This document shows positions 26,664-35,397 of a stretch of 64,000 bases of DNA, piece by piece. Where the stretch lies: positions 1,054,001 to 1,118,000 of the forward strand of contig NZ_VFPM01000001.1 in assembly GCF_006716675.1 (NCBI RefSeq), read 5' to 3'. The position numbers were made by a program, and so were the translations under genes. This DNA comes from Humibacillus xanthopallidus. GTDB lineage: Bacteria > Actinomycetota > Actinomycetes > Actinomycetales > Dermatophilaceae. Numbering within the stretch: the stretch's first letter is position 1; every line of letters begins with the position of its first letter. The notes under the pieces were generated by a model that saw nothing but the letters and a program-made list of their open reading frames with translations, had not been told where the DNA came from and did no database searches.

Positions 26664-27115
26664 AGCGTCAGCGCGGCCCCGCCGGTGGCCATGGGGTGCC
26701 TTCCCGCGTCGTCGTCACCGTCGGAATCGTGACTGTCACTCTCGCCTCGGCCATGACGATCGGCGCCGACAGCATGTGGGTCGTCGCCAGTGGTCGGAAC
26801 ATCGCCGGCGCCGGCGCCGTGCCGGCTGGCGCACCGCTCGCCACCGCCGACTCAACGACGTGGGTCAACGTCCTGGCCCTGGGCCAGCTGGTTCCTGCGG
26901 GCATCCATTCGCCGGATTCAAGCGCCCTGCCCGTTGACGCAGATCCTCATCGACGTCTGCCTCCTTCTGCTCTGGGTCGTGGCAGCGTGTCGCGGTGGCG
27001 CCAAGGGACTCGCGATGACCTTGGTTCTTGCCGTTGCGGCGAAGGGGTCGTTGCCGGCTCTGGGCACCATTCGCTCACAACGGATGTGGCCGCGGCCCTT
27101 CACTATGGCGACTGA
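26660..27115 (+). pseudogene. Frameshifted N-terminal relic of a GT-C-like membrane protein
   Basis: From GTG 26660 (overlapping the GT87 stop) the frame encodes a membrane helix and then ADSMWVVASGRNI, TTWVNVLALGQLV. This is the same D-x-(F/M)W, W-x-N-x-x-L-(G/P)-x-L pattern as the two GT-C genes at 13710-16587. Near 26930 the similarity jumps to the +1-shifted frame, which continues LTQILIDVCLLLLWVVAAC and AMTLVLAVAAKGSLPALG and is then lost near 27085. So the gene has a frameshift and lacks its C-terminal two thirds. A sequencing error could explain the shift but not the missing rest. Confidence 0.65.
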
Positions 27116-27232
27116 GCGACGAGCCGTCCCGTCGCGAGGGCGAGTCCGCCGGCCACGACGATTCCACCAGCTCATTCGGCTGCATGTGCCCTTCCCCGCG
27201 TTGGGTTTCGTTCAAGCATTTGGGCTGGCCGC

Positions 27233-28516
27233 ATGGCATCCTTGGTGCGCAAGTACACCCGGCATAGGTGGAGAGCGAGACTGGTGGGCCTGCGCGTGAT
27301 CCGCCCGGCGTCGACAGCGATGTCGCGCAGTCGCCTTGATCGGTGGTCCCCACTCATCATTCCCCTGGCCATATTTGGCCTGACGCGCGCGGCTAGCTAC
27401 GTCATGATGACGATTGCATCCCGTGACCAGATGGCCTTGCCCGTAGGGACCTGGCCTTACGGGCAGTATTTCGTATCGCGCGGATTGCCCGCCGACCCGG
27501 GCTACCTCGGGGTAATCACAAACTGGGATGGCCAGTGGTATCAGAGCATTGCGCTTGACGGGTACCAAGTTCCTCTACCCGACGACCCAGAGGCGGGGCA
27601 GAAGCTGCAGGCATGGGCGTTCCCTCCTGGGTATCCAATGCTGGTCCGTGGTGCCATGGCGGTCACGGGGCTCCCCTTCTCGGTCGCGGCGACCGTGATC
27701 AGCATGGTCGCGGGCGGCCTCGCCATGATTCTGCTCTACCGTCTTCTGGACAGGCGGGCAGGCGCATTTATCGCGGCATCTGCTGTCGCACTTCTATCTA
27801 CGTTCCCCAGTGCGCCGCTGCTCCAAGCCGCGTACAGCGAATCGCTGGCGTTGCTGTATCTCATGCTCTCGCTCACGCTTCTGGCCAGCCGTCGTTATCT
27901 ATGGTGTGCCTTGGCAGTGTCGGCACTGGCCATGAGCCGCCTGGTCACTCCGCCACTCGCCTTGGTGGTGGCTGCCCACTTCTATCGACGGTTCAAGTCC
28001 GAGCGCAGAGACCTGTCGACAAGCGATATGGTCTCGCTTGGCTTCCTCTTCGTGCTCTGCGTGATCGGAGCCGTCGCTTGGCCAGTGATCTCGAGCTTCT
28101 TCATCGGCTCACAGGCGGGACTGGCCAGGACCTCAGCGCCGCGATACCTACGCGGGTGGTTCTTGGGGTCGCTCAGCATTGGAGGGCCTGCGTTGTTGGG
28201 TGCCGTTCTCCTCTTGGTGCTGATTCTGATGATCTTCGCTATGCGCCACACCACTGAGGGTTGGGGCTTGGAGCTCCGAGTCTGGTCCGTCGCATACCCG
28301 GTCTACATCTTCTCCGTGACTTCGATCCTCTTGGGCGTCCTTCGGTATTTTCTACTCGCGCCGACGTTCCTCTTGGTCGCAGTGATGGTCGTTGCTGAGA
28401 ACCGATGGCGCGCTGCAGTTCCGATCCTGCTTTGCGGACTCGGACTAGCGAGCCAGTGGTGGTATGTCAGTCAGGTGCTGGTCGTGCCTCCGCCCGCGCC
28501 CGGGATCGGTCCATAG
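27233..28516 (+). CDS. PIG-V/GT76-like membrane mannosyltransferase
   Basis: Up to 427 residues with ~10 membrane helices. The PIG-V-type hallmark TNWDGQWYQSIALDGY lies in the first long loop (residues ~96-111), followed by AFPPGYPMLVR and later AYSESLALLYLMLSL and MSRLVTPPLAL, all typical of the family. Eukaryotic PIG-V adds mannose to GPI from dolichol-phosphate-mannose; actinobacterial relatives are predicted to add mannose outside the membrane. The start is uncertain: 27233 ATG, a GTG near 27284 preceded by GGAGAG, or ATG 27320. Confidence 0.78.
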   Translation: MASLVRKYTRHRWRARLVGLRVIRPASTAMSRSRLDRWSPLIIPLAIFGLTRAASYVMMTIASRDQMALPVGTWPYGQYFVSRGLPADPGYLGVITNWDGQWYQSIALDGYQVPLPDDPEAGQKLQAWAFPPGYPMLVRGAMAVTGLPFSVAATVISMVAGGLAMILLYRLLDRRAGAFIAASAVALLSTFPSAPLLQAAYSESLALLYLMLSLTLLASRRYLWCALAVSALAMSRLVTPPLALVVAAHFYRRFKSERRDLSTSDMVSLGFLFVLCVIGAVAWPVISSFFIGSQAGLARTSAPRYLRGWFLGSLSIGGPALLGAVLLLVLILMIFAMRHTTEGWGLELRVWSVAYPVYIFSVTSILLGVLRYFLLAPTFLLVAVMVVAENRWRAAVPILLCGLGLASQWWYVSQVLVVPPPAPGIGP

Positions 28517-28707
28517 AGGCCTTTCGCGGGTCCAGTGCGCTCGCCTCCACCCGGCTCTGGCCACCTTGTCACTGACTCTCGTATACCCCAGAGATCTAGG
28601 ACTAGCGCTCATCGACGAGGTTGTCGCACCCCAACATCGCGGCCGAGTCTTGAAACAAAGCCCAGGTCGCGAGGCCTTGCCCTCCGCGCCGTGGGGCCAG
28701 TGGACCC
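28517..28707. other. Convergent intergenic region
   Basis: About 190 bases between the mannosyltransferase and the small DUF2510-like gene. No gene or clear repeat is seen. Confidence 0.4.
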
Positions 28708-28944
28708 TCAAGTGCCGCGTCGAAGCTGTCTCCAAAAGGGCCGCGATCGGTGGCGTCCCGATCGCGGCGCCCTCTGCTCCTCGTCATCCAGCACCTGTTG
28801 GAGCATGGTGCGGGGTTTGGGGGGTGGCCAGCTCTGGGCGCGCGGGTCCGTTGTGTCGAGGTAGAACTCGGTCCAGCCGTAGTCATCGCGGTAGCGCAAC
28901 TTGCCGTCGCCGACGTAGTACCAGCCTGCTGGCTTCTCGCTCAT
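28708..28944 (-). CDS. Small DUF2510-like protein
   Basis: 78 residues from ATG 28944 (GGGGGGAC upstream). The N-terminal EKPAGWYYVGDGKLRYRDDY followed by GWTEFYLDT matches the DUF2510 pattern (AGWYxDPxGxxRYWDGxxWT), a short Trp/Tyr-rich motif common at the N-termini of actinobacterial membrane proteins. Here it stands alone, with a Pro-rich and basic tail (PPPKPRT, RHRSRPFWRQLRR) and no membrane helix, so it may be a soluble remnant or a short adaptor. Confidence 0.7.
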   Translation of the reverse strand: MSEKPAGWYYVGDGKLRYRDDYGWTEFYLDTTDPRAQSWPPPKPRTMLQQVLDDEEQRAPRSGRHRSRPFWRQLRRGT

Positions 28945-29196
28945 GCGTCCCCCCAAGGATGCGTCGAGGTCCCCTGCCCCGCCTCAATGTACGGCCCGAC
29001 CTGGGCACTCGACCAGAGATCGTGACAGCGCGTCGGAGGAGACCGATGTGTCCTCCCACCCCACGCGGACCCGGAGTCGCGTCCTCCGACGTCCCGATAG
29101 GATCGGACCCGGCTCACAGCACCGCTGCCCGTGGCCATGGTGTGCCGGGAAGTCTGGTCGGCGTCCGATGACCCCTGCGCCTCGAAGGAACCGCCT
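28945..29196. other. Divergent intergenic region upstream of nhaA
   Basis: About 250 bases. It holds the promoters for the DUF2510-like gene and nhaA. No additional gene or palindrome is supported. Confidence 0.4.
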
Positions 29197-30528
29197 GTGA
29201 GCGACAACCCCAGCCCGAGCAAGGCGACCAAGCTCCTCAGCCGTGGCACGTGGCGTGAGGCAAGCTACGTCGCTGACCTGCTTCGCACCGAGACGGTCGG
29301 TGGGGCAATCCTCCTCATCGCCGCCGTCGCCGCTCTCGTCTGGGCCAACTCGCCCTGGCGAGACGCCTACGCGACCCTCCGCGACACCGTCGTGGGGCCG
29401 GCCTCCCTGCACCTCGACCTCACCCTCGGCACGTGGGCAGCCGACGGGCTGCTCGCCGTCTTCTTCCTCGTCGCCGGCATCGAGCTCAAGCGCGAGTTCG
29501 TCGCGGGCGACCTCTCGGACCGTCGCAAGGCAGCGCTCCCGGTCGCCGCTGCGGTGTGCGGCGTGGTGCTGCCCGCCGTCCTCTTCGTCGTGACGGTGCT
29601 GGCCCTCACCAGAGGTGACAGCAGCGCCGATGTCGGGGCAATGCTGCGTGGCTGGGCGATCCCCACGGCCACCGACATCGCCTTCGCCCTGGCGGTGCTC
29701 GCCGTCATCGGCACCCACCTGCCCAGCTCGCTGCGCTCGTTCCTCCTGACGCTCGCCGTCGTCGACGACCTCATCGCTATCACGATCATCGCCGTCTTCT
29801 ACACCGAGACGGTGAAGTTCCTCTGGCTGCTGGCCGCGGTCGTCCCCCTCGCGGCGTGGCGCCTGCTGCTCAAGCGCAAGCTGACCAACCCCCTCCTCCT
29901 CGCGATCCCCGCACTGCTCGCCTGGATGTTCGTCCACAACAGCGGAGTCCACGCGACCGTCGCCGGCGTCCTCCTCGGGCTCCTCGTCCCAGTCCAGCGG
30001 GAAGCCGAGGACGACCCCAACCGCCACTCGCTCGCAGAGCGCCTCGAGCACAGGATCCGACCGTTCTCCGCGGGCTTCGCGGTCCCGGTCTTCGCCTTCT
30101 TCGCCGCCGGAGTCACGGTCGTCGGAGGCGGATTCGCTGACGCCGTCACCGATCCCGTCGCGATCGGTGTCGTCGTCGGCCTCGTGGTCGGCAAGGCGGT
30201 GGGCATCTTCAGCGGCACCTGGGCCGTGGCCCGCTTCACCCGTGCCGAGCTCGACGAGGACCTCAGCTGGACCGACGTCTTCGGCCTGTCTGTCCTCGCC
30301 GGGGTGGGCTTCACCGTCAGCCTGCTCGTCGGCGAGCTCGCCTTCGGCGGTGGTTCCGAACGCGACGACCACGTCAAGCTCGCCGTCCTCGCCGGCAGCC
30401 TCATCGCCGCGCTGCTCGCCAGCGGCGTGCTGCGGCTGCGTAACCGGCATTACCGCGAGGTCTACGCCCGTGAGACCGAGGACCGTGACCTCGACGGCAT
30501 CCCCGACATCTACGAGCAGCCGCGCTGA
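29197..30528 (+). CDS. nhaA: Na+/H+ antiporter NhaA
   Basis: 443 residues from GTG 29197 with GAAGGAA six bases upstream. A twelve-helix antiporter exchanging cytoplasmic Na+ for external H+ in pH and salt homeostasis. Family signatures are [18 protein letters not shown] (the helix-2 region), [18 protein letters not shown] with the conserved Asp, and [10 protein letters not shown] with the paired aspartates of the ion site. [16 protein letters not shown] and [17 protein letters not shown] follow. The C-terminal tail ([15 protein letters not shown]) is longer than in E. coli and resembles a Ca-binding DxDxDG-like repeat. Confidence 0.96.
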   Translation: MSDNPSPSKATKLLSRGTWREASYVADLLRTETVGGAILLIAAVAALVWANSPWRDAYATLRDTVVGPASLHLDLTLGTWAADGLLAVFFLVAGIELKREFVAGDLSDRRKAALPVAAAVCGVVLPAVLFVVTVLALTRGDSSADVGAMLRGWAIPTATDIAFALAVLAVIGTHLPSSLRSFLLTLAVVDDLIAITIIAVFYTETVKFLWLLAAVVPLAAWRLLLKRKLTNPLLLAIPALLAWMFVHNSGVHATVAGVLLGLLVPVQREAEDDPNRHSLAERLEHRIRPFSAGFAVPVFAFFAAGVTVVGGGFADAVTDPVAIGVVVGLVVGKAVGIFSGTWAVARFTRAELDEDLSWTDVFGLSVLAGVGFTVSLLVGELAFGGGSERDDHVKLAVLAGSLIAALLASGVLRLRNRHYREVYARETEDRDLDGIPDIYEQPR

Positions 30529-30606
30529 CCGCCTCCAGCACGCATCAACGAACGGGAACGCGCCCGAGCGCCCCGATCCGTGCGTGTCTGGGTAAGGGCA
30601 GCACAG

Positions 30607-30612
30607 TAGGGT
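30607..30612 (+). promoter_or_regulatory. -10 element upstream of the holin-X-like gene
   Basis: TAGGGT lies 52 bases before ATG 30665. With a start site 6-7 bases downstream it would give a leader of about 46 bases that includes the AGGAAGTGAG ribosome binding site. Confidence 0.45.
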
Positions 30613-30664
30613 GGCATCGGCAGCGCACCGGCGCGGCCCACGGCATGATCGAGGAAGTGAGCCC

Positions 30665-31261
30665 ATGAGCACGGATCCCCGGCCGGAGCGGACGCTGGGT
30701 CAGTTGGTCGCCTCGGCGACCGAGGACATCTCCGCACTCATCCGGAGCGAGATCGCGCTCGCCAAGGCTGAGATCGCCGTCCAGGCGAAGAAGGGCGGCG
30801 TGGCAGGCGGCCTGCTCGCGGGCGCTGCGGTCGTGCTCTTCTACTCGGTCTACTTCATCTTCATCACGCTCGCCGAGGGCATCCAGGCGATGGGGCTGCC
30901 CCGCTGGGCCAGCTTCCTCATCGTCACGGTCATCATGCTTCTCGTCGCGGCCGTCCTCGGCTGGCTCGGCGTGCGCAAGATGAAGACCGTGCAGCCTTCG
31001 CCCGACAAGGCGATCGCCTCGACGCAGGAGAGCGTCGCGGGCATCAAGGCCGCCCTCGCGAACCCCGGCACCGTCGTGCCAGCGCCGCCGCCCGCGTGGG
31101 ACCCGCGCGTCGCCAAGGCCACATCGAACCGCCCCACGGCCTCCGTGAGCGCGACCCCGGCCACCCCTCCCGCGACGGCCACGCCTGCCTCCTCGGCCGA
31201 CACGACGGTCATCGAGACCACCGGCACGGCGGGCACGCCCGACTCGTCGCGCGACGCCTGA
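30665..31261 (+). CDS. Phage-holin-superfamily III (holin-X) membrane protein
   Basis: 198 residues from ATG 30665 with GAGGAAGTGAG upstream. The N-terminus TLGQLVASATEDISALIRSE, then IALAKAEIAVQAKKGGVAGG, is the characteristic amphipathic lead of the actinobacterial holin-X family. Two membrane helices follow (LLAGAAVVLFYSVYFIFITL and FLIVTVIMLLVAAVLGWLG), then a long Ala/Pro/Thr-rich tail. Despite the name these are chromosomal membrane proteins, not lysis genes; no phage genes are nearby. It precedes the EphE-like hydrolase by 21 bases, the same order as Rv3669-Rv3670. Confidence 0.82.
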   Translation: MSTDPRPERTLGQLVASATEDISALIRSEIALAKAEIAVQAKKGGVAGGLLAGAAVVLFYSVYFIFITLAEGIQAMGLPRWASFLIVTVIMLLVAAVLGWLGVRKMKTVQPSPDKAIASTQESVAGIKAALANPGTVVPAPPPAWDPRVAKATSNRPTASVSATPATPPATATPASSADTTVIETTGTAGTPDSSRDA

Positions 31262-31282
31262 CCCGCCCGATCCCCCACACCC

Positions 31283-32194
31283 ATGCCCGTCGACGCTGCC
31301 TTCGTCAACATCGACGGACCCTGGGAGCACCGCTACATCTCGGCCAACGGCGCACGCTTCCATGTCGCCGAGCTGGGTGAGGGCCCGCTCGTCCTGCTCC
31401 TGCACGGCTTCCCGCAGTTCTGGTACACGTGGCGCCACCAGATGGTCGCGCTCGCCGCCGCCGGCTACCGCGCTGCAGCCCTCGACCTGCGCGGCTACGG
31501 CGGCTCCGACAAGCCCCCGCGCGGCTATGACACCTACATGGCGACCCTCGACGCCGCGAGCGTCATCCGCACCCTCGGCGAGAAGGAAGCGGTCATCGTC
31601 GGCCAGGGCCTCGGCGGGTGGATCTCGTGGTCGATGCCGAGCCTGCGGCCCGACGTCACGCGCGCCATCGCGTCTCTGTCCATGCCGCACCCGCGCATCA
31701 TGCGGCACGCCACGTGGACGGACCACAAGCAGCGTCGCGCCTCACAGTGGATCGTCGGCCTGCAGAAACCCTTCGTGCCCGAGCGCCAGATGACCGAGTC
31801 GCACGACTATGTCGGGCGGCTCCTCACGTCGTGGGCCTCCCCCTTCGGCACCTTCCCCACCGACGAGGACATCACCCGCTACGGCGACGCGATGATGATC
31901 CCCTTCGTGGCCCACTCCGCCGCGGAGCACTACCGCTGGCTCGGCCGGTCCGCGGTGCGCCCCGACGGCCCCCTCTTCATGCGACGCATCCGCCACGCCA
32001 TCCGCGTGCCGGTCCTGCAGCTCCAGGGCGCCGACGACGGCTGTGTCCTCCTCGAGCCCACCTATGGCTCCGGCGCCTTCGTGCCCGGCGACTACCGCCA
32101 CATCAAGATCGACAGGGCCGGCCACTTCCTCAGCGAGGAAGCGCCCGAGCAGGTCAACGCCGCGCTCATCTCGTGGCTCGACTCCCTTGCCTGA
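31283..32194 (+). CDS. Alpha/beta hydrolase, EphE-like, with glycine at nucleophile position
   Basis: A 303-residue protein of the epoxide-hydrolase-like subfamily. The oxyanion motif is HGFPQFWYTWR (residues 41-51), DLRGYGGSDKP follows, and the C-terminal catalytic His is in DRAGHFLSEEAPEQV. The nucleophile elbow reads VGQGLGG (106-112), putting Gly109 where epoxide hydrolases have Asp (GHDWG). The canonical hydrolysis mechanism therefore looks unavailable. Context (holin-X gene just upstream) matches Rv3669-Rv3670. It overlaps the next gene by 8 bases if that gene uses TTG 32187. Confidence 0.88.
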   Translation: MPVDAAFVNIDGPWEHRYISANGARFHVAELGEGPLVLLLHGFPQFWYTWRHQMVALAAAGYRAAALDLRGYGGSDKPPRGYDTYMATLDAASVIRTLGEKEAVIVGQGLGGWISWSMPSLRPDVTRAIASLSMPHPRIMRHATWTDHKQRRASQWIVGLQKPFVPERQMTESHDYVGRLLTSWASPFGTFPTDEDITRYGDAMMIPFVAHSAAEHYRWLGRSAVRPDGPLFMRRIRHAIRVPVLQLQGADDGCVLLEPTYGSGAFVPGDYRHIKIDRAGHFLSEEAPEQVNAALISWLDSLA

Positions 32195-33029
32195 CAACGA
32201 CATCCAGCTCCCGGACGCCGGCGGCGTCACGTGGTCGCTGTGCATCCGTGACCACTCCGGTATGCCGGTGGGCTGGGTCCAGCCCGACACCTCCCTCCGC
32301 ACGGCGTCCGTCGGCAAGATCCTCCTGCTGCTCGAGACGGCCCGCGCCCTCTCCGCCGGCGAGCTGTCACCCGACGAGCCGCTGACCCGGTCGCTCGACG
32401 AGTGGGTCGGCGACTCCGGTCTCTGGCACACGCTGTCGGTCGAGACCCTGCCCCTCGTCGACGTCGCGGCCCTCGTCGGCGCCGTCTCCGACAACCTCGC
32501 CACCAACGTGCTGCTGCGCCGGGTGGGCCTCGACGCGGTGGCCGCCCGCGCGACCGCGCTCGGGCTCAGGTCGACGGCCCTGCTCGACCGCGTTCGCGAC
32601 GAGCGCACGGCCGAGCATCCCATCACCCTCAGCACGGGCAGCGCCGCCGAGCTGAGCGCGCTCGCGCACCGCATCGCGACCGGCACCGCCACCGGGCCCG
32701 ACTCCGACGAGCTCGTGCGCCGGTGGCTCTCGGCGAACGTCGACCAGTCGATGGTCGGCCTGCCGCTCGTCGACCAGGCCGGCCTCGACCCCATCGCCCA
32801 CCACGACTCGCTCACCCTCGAGCCGGCGCTGTGGAACAAGACCGGCACGGATGCCGGGGTGCGTGCCGACGTCGGCGCCGTGACGGTCGACGGCCGCACC
32901 GTCAGCTGGGCGGCGATCGCAAACTGGGAGCCCGCCGTCGGAACATCGCTCGAGCACCTCACCGTGTGGTCCGTACTCCGCGGCATGCGCCTCGTCGGCG
33001 ACCACGTGCTCCACCTCGCCACGCCCTGA
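32187..33029 (+). CDS. Class A beta-lactamase-like serine hydrolase
   Basis: About 280 residues. The penicillin-recognising motifs are in order: SxxK as TASVGKILLLLE near residue 37, SDN as SDNLATNVLL near 101, and KTG as NKTGTDAGVRAD near 217. There is no signal peptide, so a cytoplasmic esterase or peptidase role is as likely as beta-lactamase. The start is uncertain: TTG 32187 overlaps the hydrolase stop and gives LPDNDIQLPDAGGVTW; no ATG or GTG lies before the first conserved strand. Confidence 0.78.
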   Translation: MPDNDIQLPDAGGVTWSLCIRDHSGMPVGWVQPDTSLRTASVGKILLLLETARALSAGELSPDEPLTRSLDEWVGDSGLWHTLSVETLPLVDVAALVGAVSDNLATNVLLRRVGLDAVAARATALGLRSTALLDRVRDERTAEHPITLSTGSAAELSALAHRIATGTATGPDSDELVRRWLSANVDQSMVGLPLVDQAGLDPIAHHDSLTLEPALWNKTGTDAGVRADVGAVTVDGRTVSWAAIANWEPAVGTSLEHLTVWSVLRGMRLVGDHVLHLATP

Positions 33030-33041
33030 CGCGGCGTCAGG
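33025..33041 (+). terminator. Short hairpin after serine hydrolase gene
   Basis: CCTGAC (33025-33030), five-base loop GCGGC, GTCAGG (33036-33041), overlapping the stop codon of the serine hydrolase. Confidence 0.4.
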
Positions 33042-33245
33042 CCCGGGGCCTGCTGCAGCTAAGTGAGCCCATCGATCGGAGCACGCCTTCTTGCCGTGTG
33101 ATCCCTTTTGTCAGCGAATTCATCGCACAAACGGTGACTTCTCACGAAGACGGTCGTTATCAATGCAAAGCCGACCTGGTGCCCATAGCGTTGCCATGCT
33201 GGCTCGGGGGTGGTGCCGGCACACAGGTGTGAGGAGAGGTGTCAC

Positions 33246-34655
33246 ATGCGCGTCGTGCGCGACTCTCTTCCGCTCTCGATCAGCGTGGCCGGCTGGCTCG
33301 TGGGGATGATCACGACAGCGCTCATCATCGGTACGCCCTACCTGGTGTTCGCCTACCACAGTCCCGAGCTGCACCTGGTGCTCGATTCGGTGGACAGCGG
33401 CGTCGCGCTGCTTGCGGCATACCTCGTATATGGACGGTTCACTCGGAGCCGCCGGCTGCAGGACCTCCTGCTCGCCGAGGGCCTCTTCCTTCTCGGTGTG
33501 GCCGGGGTGGGGATGACGCTGGCCCTGGAGCTGCTCGCGCATCGGGTGGATGACAGCGTGGGCGTCTGGCTGCCTCTCACCCTGCGGGTCGCCGGGGCCG
33601 GAGTGGTCCTCGCCGCGGCGCTGTCCGGAGAACGCGTCGTGAAGGCTCGGTGGGGAGGCTGGGCCTGGGCGGCGCCGTGGCTGGTGGCCACCGTCGGATT
33701 CGTGCTCCTGTGGGCGCTGGGTGACCGTCTGCCCGCTGCCCTCGCAGAGAGTCCACCGATGTCGGCCGAGCGACCCGTCATCACCGGCCATCCGCTCCTG
33801 CTCGGCGCTCAAGCCGTGTCCGCGATCTTCTTCGCGGCCGCCTCGCTGCTCTTCACCCGTCAGGCCATGCGCAGTGACCATGGGCGGCGCGACGAGCTGG
33901 TGCGATGGCTCGGGGCGGCCTTCGCGCTGGCTGCCTTCGCCCGCGTCAACTATGTCCTCTTCCCATCGCTCTACAGCGGGTGGCTCTACACGGGCGACCT
34001 CCTGCGCACGGGCTGCTACCTCCTGCTGCTCATCGGAGCCGCCCGCGAGATCAGCCACTACTGGTCAGCACAGGCACGCGCAGCCGTCCTCGAGGATCGT
34101 CGCCGACTGGCGCGGGAGCTGCATGATGGGGTCGTCCAGGAGCTGGCCTACATCCGATCGGAGGCCCGTGGTGGAGAGGCAGGTCCGGCCGCCCAGGAGC
34201 GGATCGTCGTTGCGTGCGACCGGGCGCTCGACGAGGCGCGATCGGCTGTCGACGCCCTGGGAAGGAGCACTGACGAGCCCCTCGGCTTCGCTCTGCACCG
34301 GGCGGCTCAACAGGTGGCGGAGCGCTACCACGCCGGACTGGACGTGGAGCTGGACGATTCCGTCAGGGCCGACCAGGAGCAGCGGCACGCCCTGGTGCGG
34401 ATCACCCGCGAGGCTGTGTCCAACGCCATCCGCCACGGCAAGGTCGACCGCGTCCAGCTTCGGCTCGTCACCGACCGGCACGGCCGGCATCTCGTCGTGC
34501 GAGACCATGGTCTCGGCTTTGACCGGACCGCGGCCAGCAGGGCCGGCAGTGGTTACGGGCTGACCAGCATGGCGGAGCGAGCCCAGGCCTTCGACGGCTC
34601 GCTCAACATCGACTCTCGGCCTGGCGTCGGCACGACGGTCGAGGTGACCTGGTGA
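33246..34655 (+). CDS. NarL-type sensor histidine kinase with 7-8 helix membrane sensor
   Basis: 469 residues from ATG 33246 with GGAGAGG upstream. The first ~275 residues carry about eight hydrophobic helices and no large outside domain, so it probably senses a membrane-linked or small-molecule signal. The HisKA_3 box is RRRLARELHDGVVQELAYIR. The HATPase domain has TREAVSNAIRHGKV, DHGLGFD and GYGLTSMAERAQ. It overlaps its response regulator as GTGA. Confidence 0.92.
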   Translation: MRVVRDSLPLSISVAGWLVGMITTALIIGTPYLVFAYHSPELHLVLDSVDSGVALLAAYLVYGRFTRSRRLQDLLLAEGLFLLGVAGVGMTLALELLAHRVDDSVGVWLPLTLRVAGAGVVLAAALSGERVVKARWGGWAWAAPWLVATVGFVLLWALGDRLPAALAESPPMSAERPVITGHPLLLGAQAVSAIFFAAASLLFTRQAMRSDHGRRDELVRWLGAAFALAAFARVNYVLFPSLYSGWLYTGDLLRTGCYLLLLIGAAREISHYWSAQARAAVLEDRRRLARELHDGVVQELAYIRSEARGGEAGPAAQERIVVACDRALDEARSAVDALGRSTDEPLGFALHRAAQQVAERYHAGLDVELDDSVRADQEQRHALVRITREAVSNAIRHGKVDRVQLRLVTDRHGRHLVVRDHGLGFDRTAASRAGSGYGLTSMAERAQAFDGSLNIDSRPGVGTTVEVTW

Positions 34656-35284
34656 CCATCAGCGTCGTTCTCGCCGACGACCACACGCGGATGCGCGCGC
34701 GCATCCGCGCCGCCCTGGAGTCGGGCGGATGCGAGGTGCGCGGCGAAGGCGCCACAGCAGCCGACGCGGTCCGCCTTGTGTCGGAGCACCACCCCGACGT
34801 CGCGCTACTCGACATCCACATGCCCGGGAGCGGCATCCAGGCAGCCCGGGAGATCACCCGGACCGCGCCTGACGTGGCCGTCGTGATGCTGACCCAGTCA
34901 GCTGAGGACGAGGACCTCTTCGACTCATTGCGTGCCGGCGCGTCGGGCTACCTTCTCAAGGACGCCGACCCTGCCGCGCTGGCCGACACCTTGCGCGGGG
35001 TGCTCGCTGGCGAAGCGGCGATGCCGCGGCGTCTCGTTGCACGGCTCATGGACGAGTTCCGTGCGCCGACTCGACGTCGCTTCGGCCGGACCACCGCGGC
35101 CACGAAGCTCACCGCCCGCGAGTGGGAGGTCATGCAGCTGCTCAGCGAGGGCCTGTCGACGGAGGAGGTGTCACGGCGCCTCTTCCTGTCCCCGACGACG
35201 GTGCGGGTGCACGTGTCCTCCGTCCTCAAGAAGCTGCGGGTCAAGGACCGCGACAGTGCCTTCAGGCTCCTACGCGGTGACTGA
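34652..35284 (+). CDS. NarL/LuxR-type response regulator
   Basis: 210 residues, GTG start inside the kinase stop. The receiver domain has D9/D10 in VLADDHTR, phosphoacceptor D54 in LLDIHMPG, Thr/Lys positions in VMLTQSAED and YLLKDADP. The LuxR output domain is LTAREWEVMQLLSEGLSTEE, then VSRRLFLSPTTVRVHVSSVL. Target genes are unknown. The giant Ig-like protein lies just beyond the shared terminator. Confidence 0.93.
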   Translation: MTISVVLADDHTRMRARIRAALESGGCEVRGEGATAADAVRLVSEHHPDVALLDIHMPGSGIQAAREITRTAPDVAVVMLTQSAEDEDLFDSLRAGASGYLLKDADPAALADTLRGVLAGEAAMPRRLVARLMDEFRAPTRRRFGRTTAATKLTAREWEVMQLLSEGLSTEEVSRRLFLSPTTVRVHVSSVLKKLRVKDRDSAFRLLRGD

Positions 35285-35318
35285 ACTCAAGGCTCGCGAT
35301 GGTCTTGCTGGTTCGAGA

Positions 35319-35351
35319 GGGGTGCCGCGTCGTCAACCGACGCGACACCCC
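35319..35351. terminator. Strong bidirectional terminator hairpin
   Basis: GGGGTGCCGCGTCG (35319-35332) pairs with CGACGCGACACCCC (35338-35351) with one mismatch and a 5-base loop. CTTCTC follows. It separates the plus-strand response regulator from the convergent Ig-like gene. Confidence 0.75.
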
Positions 35352-35397
35352 TTCTCGCCTACATCAACCCGATGTGCGCCTCATGATGCGCTGAGGG

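Noticed and set aside
28984..30672. Minus-strand open frame of 562 codons opposite nhaA
   Set aside because: Antisense of nhaA; acidic low-complexity translation typical of high-GC shadows.
30665..31261. Prophage remnant suggested by the holin-like gene
   Set aside because: Holin-X proteins are chromosomal in actinobacteria; no endolysin, integrase or structural phage gene is nearby.
32187..33029. Secreted antibiotic-resistance beta-lactamase
   Set aside because: SxxK, SDN and KTG motifs are present but there is no signal peptide, so an exported beta-lactamase is not supported.
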